Origin: Humulus lupulus
Lineage: Eukaryota; Streptophyta; Magnoliopsida; Rosales; Cannabaceae
DNA length: 64,000 bases
Assembly (NCBI RefSeq): GCF_963169125.1
Contig: NC_084797.1
Location: 93,467,868 to 93,531,867 of the forward strand
Direction of reading: 5' to 3'
This document shows positions 55,901 to 64,000 of this stretch, in pieces; the stretch's first letter is position 1, and the number at the start of each line of letters is the position of its first letter. The notes under the pieces were generated by a model that saw nothing but the letters and a program-made list of their open reading frames with translations, made no database searches and was not told the origin of the DNA. A program made the translations under genes and the position numbers.

Positions 55901-56805
55901 GGTTGAACACCCTAGGGGCAGCTGCTCACCAGCACCACTGATTAACATAGAAGTCTCCATAAAATCGTGTAAATTGGATTACACTCTTGAATATGTAGCG
56001 ATGCCCTAGGTAACACGATAGTTACCCTTGATGAGAATATTTATTGGCTAGATCTTAGTGTGGGGACTCAGTTCTCTTTTACAGATTAGCAATTATGTTG
56101 GAGGGCACGTTACGCATGAATTGTTGGAAATTGTCGAGCGTTGGTCTCGAATTATTTGGTGATATAATATATCTGCTTGCTCTGGGATTTTCTGAGTGCA
56201 GGGATATAATTGTTGATAAGATATAGTTGTGATATAATATATCTGCTTGCTCTGGGATTTTCTGAGTGCAGGGATATAATTGTTGATAAGATATAGTTGT
56301 GATATAATATATCTGCTTGTTCTGGGATTTTTCTGAGTGCAGGATTTTTATCTAGTTACGAATTAATTTATCCTTGGTTATCAGGCATGACCATAAGTTT
56401 GCCAGGACGCTTTAGCGTTCTTGAAATTGATTGTGTAGGGTCCGGAACCCTAATTCTCTACATGCTTTGTTTGAAAGTTGATCTTACTAAGCGTTTTCGC
56501 TTACCTAGTTGTTTCATGTTGTAGGTAAGTGCAAGGGCAAGGCAGAGCAGTGAGCGCTGGAGTCTTCCTTGCAAATGTACATGTGGACCGACCTTTTGGG
56601 AAGCCGTTTTATTTTTGGAAATGTTGTGTAATTTTCCTAAACAAGGCTCACTCTACTCTTTATAAAATATGTTTGTAACTAAATGTTAAGTATGGCCATA
56701 CGACTTTTTAAAAAGTTTTTTTTTATATGGGTTTTTGAGACATTTTGTTAAATGAAAACATTTATATTTCCGCATTATCGAGTCTTGAAAATCCGGGTCG
56801 TTACA
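52929..56805. mobile_element. T1-type solo LTR, 3.9 kb
   Basis: Starts TGTAACGTCCTACG, ends AATCCGGGTCGTTACA, and has a perfect target duplication GAATC (52924-52928 and 56806-56810). Its second copy in the window is 35273-43648. It has no coding region. LTRs of 3-4 kb are usual for the large-LTR Gypsy (Del/Tekay) group, but the group is not proven by any internal domain here. Confidence 0.9.
56161..56345. repeat. 70-bp tandem triplication in the T1 solo LTR
   Basis: GATATAATATATCTGCTTGC starts at 56161 and 56231, and again with GCTTGT at 56301, a period of exactly 70 bp and about 2.6 copies. The other T1 copy has a single unit at about 43,090. Confidence 0.92.
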
Positions 56806-57689
56806 GAATCATCCCTAACCTTCCTAGGAAGATTAGGCCATTATGCTCATGATTCTCACAAAATTCTAAGAAGAAAGTATGAGAAGAAAGTGAGTAGAAA
56901 TTTTGCTAAAGTTTCTTTACTCTAAAAATTACCTACCAAATGTGAAAGAAGAGTCCCTATTTATTGAAGAAGAAAATGACTAAAAATAAATTAAATTACA
57001 AATGGGGTTTACAAAATAAATCTGAAATATTAATAATAAAATATGATTTTGAAAAATCAAATCTTATTATTAATATTAACCTAGCGGTTTTAGTGAATGG
57101 TCATTTTGCCCTTTTTCTAAAACACCACAAAATATGAGGTTTAAAGCTCAAAATGGAAGCCTCTAAGGCCCAAAATGCACAAAAATTGGGTTGAAAGGTG
57201 GCTGGTGGCAGTTGAAATATTGACCAAGTCGTACCAATGGGAGCGCACCACGTGTCAAGGTTGGTTGAAGGAAAAGGCATGGAGCAAGCGGGTAAGGCTG
57301 GGGCTCCAGGCGGACAAGCGCGATTCAGGGGCGTGGGTCGTCGGCTGGTGGGATGGGACGCAGAAAAGTGGTAGGCAAGGGGCGTGCCAGGTGGCAGGTG
57401 AGGGAGAAGGGAAAAACTAGGCAGGCCTGGGCTTTGAGCCGAATTCATGGGCCAATTCTCTTAAAAAATGCCACAATTTCAACTTCTTTTTTTTTTTCAG
57501 TTTTGATTCTTTCTTTGTTTCCAAGTGCCAAAAATACCAATTAATTCCTACAAAATAAAACACAAATTAAATTAAAATCAATATTTTCAATTATAAAATA
57601 TATTACAATAAATTAATGAAAATATTAATTAAAACTTAATCTATTTTACACTTTAAAACTAATAAATTGACATTTTTGAGCACAAATCA

Positions 57690-58480
57690 AACACTTTCGC
57701 CAAGTATTTTACGTGATTGATGGTCGTTCTGGATTTAACCAGCATGTCATCCACATATACCTCCATGTTCCGACCTAACTGGTTTTTGAACATACATTTT
57801 ACTAACCTCTGATAGGTGGCACCAACATTCTTGATCCCGAAGGGCATCACTTTGTAGCAGTACACTCCTTTGTCAATTTGGAAGCTGGTGTGCTCTTGGT
57901 CTGCAACATGCATGGAAATCTGGTTGTACCCTAAGTATGCATCCATGAAGGATGAGAGTTCATACCCAGAGGTGGTGTCGAACATCTAATCTATCTTCTA
58001 TAAAGGAAAAAAAATCCTTTGTGCAGGCCTTGTTTAGGTCAGAGAATCTATACAGGTCCTCCATGTGTCATTGGGCTTGGGCAATAGGACTGGGTTAGAT
58101 ACCCATTTCGGATACTGAGCCTCTCAGATGAACCCATTTGCGAGAAGCTTGTCCACCTCGACCTTCAAATCCAGTGCCCAGGTTGGGTCGATAGTCCTAC
58201 GCTTTTGCTGGATTGGAGCGACGTTGGGATCAATTTTCAAGGCATGGCATATGATATTCGGGTCAATGCCTGTCATGTTAGAGTGAGACCAAGCAAAATC
58301 ATCTTGGTTGTCCTAGAGAAAGCTCACCAGCGCTTCTCGGACCTCGACCTTGAGGTTCATCTCGACCTTGGTTTTCCTGTTGAGGAGGGAGGCGTCAAGA
58401 GTTACCTCCTCAGCCTCATCCATGGGCTTGACAACCCTCTATTCTTAAACTCAAGGGTCCAACTCATTTGACTCATCAGC
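57690..58480 (-). pseudogene. G2 reverse transcriptase, N-terminal part
   Basis: Right to left: the pre-RT region and fingers are frame-broken (58,480-57,990; ANGFI, PKWVSNPVLLPKPN recognisable), then ELSSFMDAYLGYNQISMHV, QIDKGVYCYKVMPFGIKNVG, TYQRLVKCMFKNQLGR and MEVYVDDMLVKSRTTINHVK with the YVDD catalytic box. The insertion at 52249-57689 then cuts the domain. Equivalent to G1 26,587-27,340. Confidence 0.88.
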
Positions 58481-58489
58481 TTGAATAGC

Positions 58490-59140
58490 CTATACCTCCA
58501 TCTCCTCGGGAGGAGGATGCTTCGGGGCTGCTGCCTCGATCAATATTGATTTCTTGAGGGATACATTGTAACACTGCCTGACCTCCTTCTGGTTTCCATG
58601 GACCTTGCCAATCCCCGCTTCTGTAGGGAACTTCATGCACAGGTGGCAAATTGAAGTGGCTGCTCCAAATTCTACCAAGGCTGGACGCCCCAAGATGGTG
58701 TTATATTCCAATGAGCATTCCACGACGACAAAGGTGTAGTACTTGAAAGTCAAACGAGGAACTTCTATGAGTGTAACATGCAGCTTTTTCCCCACCGGAA
58801 TGAGCCCTTCCCCTGAGAACCCATATAGAGTCGAGGTGCACAGGGACAGGCCGCTCGTGGTTAGCCCAATCTTCTCATAGGCTGACTTAAACAAGATGTT
58901 CACCAAACTCCCGTTGTCCACCAGGATCCGAGCCACCATCATATTGGAAATATAGCTCTCGACTACCAAACGATCATGGCAGAGAAAATGGACCCTCCGA
59001 GCATCATCCTCAGAGAATACAATGACTTGGTCAGTCATCCTAGGCATCTGTACCGATAGCTGAGCTAACGCTAGCACTTCATCATCATGATTCAAGGCCC
59101 GCACATATCTATTCAGAGAACCTCGAGAGGTGCCCCCCAA
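58490..59140 (-). CDS. G2 aspartic protease domain, open frame
   Basis: A 216-residue open frame has RGSLNRYVRALNHDDEVLAL, ARILVDNGSLVNILFKSAYE (DNGS active site), YGFSGEGLIPVGKKLHVTL and YNTILGRPALVEFGAATSIC. It aligns along its length with the G1 protease, with the G1 DNGSS here DNGSL. Possible role: cleaving the G2 polyprotein. Open, but isolated from gag and RT by stops. Confidence 0.86.
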   Translation of the reverse strand: MGGTSRGSLNRYVRALNHDDEVLALAQLSVQMPRMTDQVIVFSEDDARRVHFLCHDRLVVESYISNMMVARILVDNGSLVNILFKSAYEKIGLTTSGLSLCTSTLYGFSGEGLIPVGKKLHVTLIEVPRLTFKYYTFVVVECSLEYNTILGRPALVEFGAATSICHLCMKFPTEAGIGKVHGNQKEVRQCYNVSLKKSILIEAAAPKHPPPEEMEV

Positions 59141-59196
59141 GTGAGGTCCTCAAGAGATAGTTCCCACTCTCCCAGTCACTAGGAGGGGCCCGTGGA

Positions 59197-61566
59197 CTAT
59201 TTACTGCTGTGGAGCTGCTGGTACTGTTCCCAGAGCCTAGGGGTTGCCTGCTGCGGAGGTGCTCCCGCGGCTAGGGCCTGAACCGGGCGTACTCCGCACC
59301 GAGCATACTGATGTAGATGCCCTAGCTTGATGAGGTTATCGATCTCATCCTTGAGTTTTCGGAACTCGTTGGAGTGGTGTCCCACGTCGTTATGGAATCA
59401 AAAAAATTTGTTGGGATCTCTCCTTTCCCTGTCCATCCGGATGGGTTGTGGTTTTCTGTAGTGGATGAGCTGCTCTGTGGATAAAAAGATGTTCTCTTCA
59501 GACTCCACCAGGTCCATGTACTAGGAGTATTGTGAGACATACTTATCCTTGGGGGCTTCTCCTTGTCCTATCGATGCTGCCCCTATTCCCTTGGGCTTTC
59601 TGCCCTTGCCTTTGCCTTCGTGCTTACTTCTGTTGGGGGTCCGGCTGGGTGCAACCGACTGGGCTAGAGCTGTAGTTCCAGCACTGAATGTAGGTTGGAA
59701 AGCACTATATCCAGTGGGCGCAAATCCATATCTTGTCAGAGCAGCGCTGAAGCCAGAAGGAGGTATGGCACTAAAGCAGACTGATTGGATAGTCGGGCTG
59801 AACGGCGGGGTACCCACCACACTCTATTGGACGGGAGTGTAAGAGCGGTACTGGGTCCCTAGAGCCGCTGGGCTTGGAGGCAACAGAGTAGGTAAAGCGA
59901 TAGGTCCTCCAAACACCCCAATCTGGGCATCCTCCCAGTTTATGTACTCTTGTGCTTGATGAATGAAGTCATCGAGCTTGCGGCATCCTCTCCGTTGGAG
60001 GTCATCCCACAAAGGAGATCCTGCTTGAATGCCTGCCTACAAGGCCATCAATTGCTGGCCGTCGTCGACCTTCTTGGTCCTAGCGCTTTGAAGCACTTGA
60101 TGTAGGCCTTGAGGATCTTGAGGGGACCTTGCTTTATGTTGGCCAAGGCATTGACCTAAAAGATCACTTTTTTATCCACTATGAACTGTCTTCAGAATGA
60201 AGAGGAGAGCTCCTGCCATGAGTGAATGGACCATGGTTTGTGCTTCTTGAACCATTTGTCCGTCGAACCTATCAAGGTCAACGGGAACACATGGAACTTT
60301 GCATCCTCAGAGACATGATGCATCAAAATCAATCAGTTGAACTTTGACAGATGGTCAGTGCGAGCCATGCTGCCATCATAAGACATGATGGAAGTCATCT
60401 TAAAGCCTCGTGGCAACGGAGCTTCCACTCTATGGGGAGCACACGGCTCCCCATCCTCGTCTTCTGAGTCGTAGTCCTGGCCTTGTCTTCAGGCCATCCT
60501 GAGCATAATATTTTTCAAGCTCTCCCATTCCGCACAGAGAGGGTGGACGTCTTGATTGGGATTCTATGTCGGGTGGTCTCTCTTTCGAGCATTAAGATCG
60601 TCTCGGAGGTCTGGCTGACCTTTCTTTCCAGGGTTTCTTTTGGAGGCTAGTATACCCCTACGAGCATTTAAGCCGTCTTGTAGGTCTGGTTGACCTTTAT
60701 GGTAACCACTTTCCTTAGGATACCTTATTTTGGTCTCCCCATCAGACTCATTGTTTTCGTTATTAACTGATATGCCGAAGCCTTGCTCTCGGTGAATGGA
60801 GACGTTCCTCCGACTGGCCCTGAGCCACGAGTCCTGAAAGGCTCGCGAGGTTCTGAGGGGACACCTCCCTAGGCCTAGCGTGACCTGACTCAGTGCATCT
60901 AGGCAGAATGCCACTGGCACCCTGAGCATTAGCAGCCTGGCACTGTCCTCAGGCACCTTCCCTATTTTTCTTACTTGCAGGCCTCGGTACCTTGTTGTGT
61001 TCGGGGACCCAATGAACCTTCTTCTGCCCTGGAGAATGGTTGTTGTCGACACTGCCCTTACCATGCTCTCGTGGTGCAGGCGGCACACCAACTGGCGGAT
61101 CTTGCGCCATGACAGCAGGATGCTCGGGAAGCACACCTGCTGCATTAATAGGTGGCACTCCAGCTGGGTTCATGGGTGGCACGCCAGCTGACTGCCTAGA
61201 TGATACTTCGCTATGAGGGTCCACTTGCAGCCTTTGAGCTACCAGAGTGGCCCTCATGGCATTAACCATCTCCTACAGGGCAACAATATTTCCCTCACAG
61301 GCATCAAGTTTTTGTTGCTGGGTAGCCACCTGGTCGCAGAGCACCACCACCTTTGGTGGATCCTCTATGTCCATCGACTGAGGATAATCCTTCTCATATT
61401 ATTCGTCATCGCCTCCGTCACCTATGCTGTCATAATCAGTGTTTTCATCATAATCCTCCTGGACCATCTCTAGGAGGTCTTGTGGAGGTGGACGACTAGT
61501 TTCTCCACCCTCAGCTCTGGTGGGAGGAGCTGCGTCATCTGGTGCATTCCTTCTAGTGGTCACCAT
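59197..61566 (-). pseudogene. G2 gag
   Basis: The start MVTTRRNAPDDAAPPT at 61566 lies 50 bp inside the LTR. Acidic and Pro-rich N-terminal parts follow (QSAGVPPMNPAGVPPINAAG at about 61,190-61,120), then a repeated RKRDHP/KKGQPDLRD(D/G)LNAR stretch near 60,600-60,680, a degraded capsid region (60,440-60,010; MWDDLQRRGCRKLDDFIHQA) and a finger-like FHNDVGHHSNEFRKLKDE at about 59,390-59,340 in which the usual Cys residues are lost. Stops and shifts occur throughout. Homologous to G1 gag in order and wording. Confidence 0.82.
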
Positions 61567-61594
61567 GATTGTTTTTCTTCAAGCTTTCTTCAGG

Positions 61595-61612
61595 CTCTCA
61601 ATGAAAGCACCA
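61595..61612 (-). other. Primer binding site of G2
   Basis: Minus-strand TGGTGCTTTCATTGAGAG starts three bases after the LTR, matching G1 in position and in 14 of 18 bases. Confidence 0.75.
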
Positions 61613-61615
61613 AAA

Positions 61616-62594
61616 TGTTGACTGCCTTTTTCACTATCAACTTAAATTAAGAACTTGACAGAAAATAGAAGAAAATAACACAGAGGTTTTACGCGGTTCA
61701 GGCTATAAAAGAGCCCTAGTCCACGAGTCTTTGGTATTAGTGAGTTTGAAGCTTGTTTGAGCAAGCTTCAATGGAGTCTCAGGCAACATATATATTGCTT
61801 TAAGCTTACAATGTTTAACTAGCCAAAATTCGGAACCCTTTACAAGGAGATACCCCAACCCTATTTATAAAAGTCATGGGTCATTAATGCCCTTAATGAA
61901 CATTTATTAAATATATGGAAGCACTAACAAAAATCATGGGCCCAGGCAGATTGCATGGGGCCCATTTGTAGAAAGCAACCCACCAACTTCATGGGGAACA
62001 AGTATCTGTCCATGTTAGGATACGGTGCACGTTCGCTCATGTCAAGCGGCGTTGTAGGGTCAAGGGTACGAACTTGACACCACTAATCGAGGCTCACCAA
62101 AATTTATCAGATGATCTGGTGAGCCATAGCTGCGGCGACTGACACCTAGCAGCAACTCTAGGTCCAAGGATAAGAATCCTAGACCTGGGAGATTGGCGAA
62201 TGAAGATAGCGATGACCCTCTGAATGTTCTTTGGGTTGTGGCCTCACTTGGAGACGTCCATTCATTGGATATGGGTCACTAGACTTGGCCTTGCCTTGAG
62301 ACATCCGTGCCTCGAGGATAAACCTCGGGGCATGGCCTCACTTGGAGACACCCATTTCTTGGAGATGGGTCACCAGACGTGGCCTCGCCTTGAGACATCC
62401 ACGCCTTGAGGATAGACCTCGGGGCGTGGCCTCACTTGGAGACACTCGCACCTCGAGGATAGACCTCAGGGCGTGGCCTCACTTGGAGACATCCACGCCC
62501 GACCAGATCATAGTATGAAACCTCATTAGCACTCGAGGATTTTAATTATTTCTCTAACGAATGTCACATGTCCTCTGGTGAAACACGAACAACA
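61616..62594 (-). repeat. 5' LTR of G2
   Basis: 979 bp from TGTTGACTGCC to CACGAACAACA. The left part holds GTTTTACGCGGTTCAGGC and CTAGTCCACGAGTCT (61685-61731). The right part (62,230-62,500) is a tandem repeat of GTGGCCTCACTTGGAGACA and GCCTTGAGACATCC units, also present in the left LTR copy. Confidence 0.87.
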
Positions 62595-63540
62595 AGATTT
62601 ATTTTGTTCTATTTTATGCTTGTTTTGATTTGTTTTAGGTTTTGAAGGACTTAGAACACTTTATAATGAAAATGGGTGAAAAATCAATAAAAAGATTAAA
62701 TTCAGGCGACAACTGACTGTTTAATGAGGTAGCGCGACCGCGGTAGGGTGTGGTGCGGCCACACTAGTGTGCTGGAAATGAAGATTCGATAGATTTTTAA
62801 ATTAAGGGCATTTTGGTCTTTTCACTTAGAGAAAAATGTAGGGTTTAGTATTTAATAGCGATTTTCATAAGGAAAAATATAGTTTTCAATCCTCTAGACT
62901 TGGAGAGGACGACTGGGATCTCATTGGTGGAGATTGGATCGCTTTAAGAGTTTTTCTTTCTTCTTTTATCTTTAATCATGTTTGATTTTAGTTTAATAGA
63001 TGTTAACATTATGATTATGAACTAAGTTAATTTCTAGGGTTTTAATGTAGTCTCTTGAAACTTTATTAGTAGTTAATGCAATTTCTATGATTTCTTTTTC
63101 TTCATTGTAATATTTTCAATTTGTGCTCGACGAATGTGAATAATTTGACGTCGTATAGAGAGATTTATATATCCTAGTACGAATATAAGTTGTTTTTGTA
63201 AATCCGCTATCACAATAGAAGAGAAAGAATAATATAAATTTTATTGATGAAATAATAAAGTTGATAAGATGATGAAATTAAATACCCTGGCTTTACATCC
63301 ATTGAATTAATTCGTTTTTGTTATTTGTTCATTGTTAATTTTATTAATTTTTTCTTTTGTTCTTGGTATTGTAGAATCCAAGTTTAATTAGCCAAATAGA
63401 ATTAGGAAATTAATTTTTGGTAATTAATAAACAATCTATGTGGGACGATACTCTGCTTATGTCTATTATTACTTATTTACGATTGTGTATACTTACACAT
63501 TGAAATTATCACACCAAGTTTTTGAGCGATAATTTGATTC
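62595..63540. other. LTR-like debris, family uncertain
   Basis: No gene is visible. GTGGGACGATACTCTGCTTA near 63,440, followed by CACATTGAAATTATCACACC and AAGTTTTTGAGCG, resembles the end of plant Gypsy LTRs running into a primer site (usually TTTTTGGCGCC). A GCGCGACCGCGG cluster lies near 62,735. I read it as an eroded LTR; boundaries were not found. Confidence 0.4.
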
Positions 63541-64000
63541 TTAAATGAAACAAAACGTTTTGACCATAAGCATAAATTTGGCTCCCATAATTGTCCTTTG
63601 TTTCTTGTTTGAATTTGGATGTGTCAAACAAGGAACAATTTTTTTCTACCAAATTCGAAATTGTTTATGGCACTATAAAATTCCAGATGACTTGTTTTAT
63701 GCAATCATTCCACATATCTAGCAAAATCATAATTGAAATCTTGGGTACCGTACCCACTTTTCCTTCCTTATAAAGACCCCTTCTAAATTCACGTCTTCTC
63801 ACTCCTATTTTCCCAATTTTCAAACTACTCTTTGAAATCTTTAATTTTCTTTGCTCCCCTTTCAACCTTCAAGCCTTCAAATCCATATTCTTTATCATTT
63901 TGATGGCTCCCAGAACCAAATAACTTAGTCGCGAGGATTGTGGATTGTCTTAAGATGAATAAATCCGAGTGTTAACTTCTAAAGAATAGAATCATTGGAA
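63541..64000 (+). other. Right edge: possible promoter and truncated ORF start
   Basis: CTTATAAAGACCCC at 63,768-63,781 is TATA-like, followed by a pyrimidine-rich TCTTCTCACTCC leader and an ATG at 63,903 (MAPRTK then stop). The layout recalls the 5' side of the Copia extra ORF at 18,429-18,552. Too little is in the window to decide. Confidence 0.3.

Larger units (their letters stand above)
52249..57689. mobile_element. TG...CA insertion in the G2 RT, hosting a T1 solo LTR
   Basis: Starts TGTTTAATGCCAAAAATGT and ends ACATTTTTGAGCACAAATCA. Target copies are AACAT (52244-52248) and AACAC (57690-57694). Without the nested T1 LTR and its extra target copy it is about 1.56 kb. The two ends form an imperfect inverted repeat. 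It has no ORF of note; a GC-richer tract at 57,170-57,420 is open in several frames but shows no domain. It may be a solo LTR or a short non-autonomous LTR element. Confidence 0.75.
33953..62594 (-). mobile_element. Ty3-gypsy element G2 (Tat lineage) with antisense ORF, opened by three insertions
   Basis: Minus-strand element with a 979-bp 5' LTR on the right (61616-62594) and a truncated, rearranged 3' LTR on the left (to 34363). The domain order equals G1: gag, protease, RT, two RNase H domains, integrase, spacer, antisense ORF. Three insertions (35273-43648, 43822-46143, 52249-57689) add about 16 kb. No target duplication was found for G2 itself: the right flank reads AGATT and the left end is rearranged. 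All genes carry stops or frameshifts. Confidence 0.88.

Noticed and set aside
57101..57448. Open frames of 80-115 codons on both strands
   Set aside because: A locally GC-rich part of a non-coding insertion, with no domain and overlapping frames on both strands.

Overview
This is nuclear DNA of a flowering plant, most likely a eudicot. The evidence is GT-AG introns in AT-rich DNA, a plant-type DEAD-box helicase gene, and a dense nest of plant Ty1-copia and Ty3-gypsy retrotransposons. The species cannot be fixed from the sequence. No bacterial-type operons, rRNA, tRNA or CRISPR array were found.

The only conventional host gene is at the left end (133-4430, + strand): an 11-exon DEAD-box ATP-dependent RNA helicase of the Dbp10/DDX54/plant RH29 group, predicted 796 aa. 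Right of it are AT-rich spacers with two foldback (MITE-like) elements at 5056-5453 and 6570-6937.

From about 7.1 kb on, nearly everything is transposable element, in three large nests. Nest 1 (7115-12674) is a degenerate hAT element (minus strand, TTF-finger/ZMYM1-like transposase) split by two solo LTRs (8313-9428 and 10390-11277), each with a perfect 5-bp target duplication. Nest 2 (12888-33638) is a SIRE/Maximus-type Copia element with two 1131-bp LTRs and a perfect CATAT target duplication. It keeps gag, protease, the pre-integrase domain and a downstream extra (env-like) ORF, but integrase, reverse transcriptase and RNase H are missing. A solo LTR (16432-18105) and a 12.4-kb Tat-lineage Gypsy element (19011-31436, minus strand, here called G1) sit inside it. 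G1 splits the extra ORF, which continues in frame on the other side.

Nest 3 (about 33953-62594) is a second Tat-lineage Gypsy element (G2, minus strand). It is opened by three insertions: a T1-type LTR that itself holds a truncated CCHC-gag Gypsy element (35273-43648), a T2-type solo LTR (43822-46143), and a TG...CA element that itself contains a T1 solo LTR (52249-57689). The right end (62595-64000) holds LTR-like debris.

The most interesting signal is shared by G1 and G2. Between the pol 3' end and the 3' LTR, each carries a long ORF on the strand opposite to gag-pol. The two copies are alignable, have an intron at an equivalent place, end in a coiled coil plus a conserved C-terminal block, and in G1 have a TATA-like box upstream. 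This is a separately transcribed antisense gene of unknown function, of the kind annotated as 'putative gypsy type transposon' proteins. Target duplications and restored reading frames allow the order of insertions to be read.
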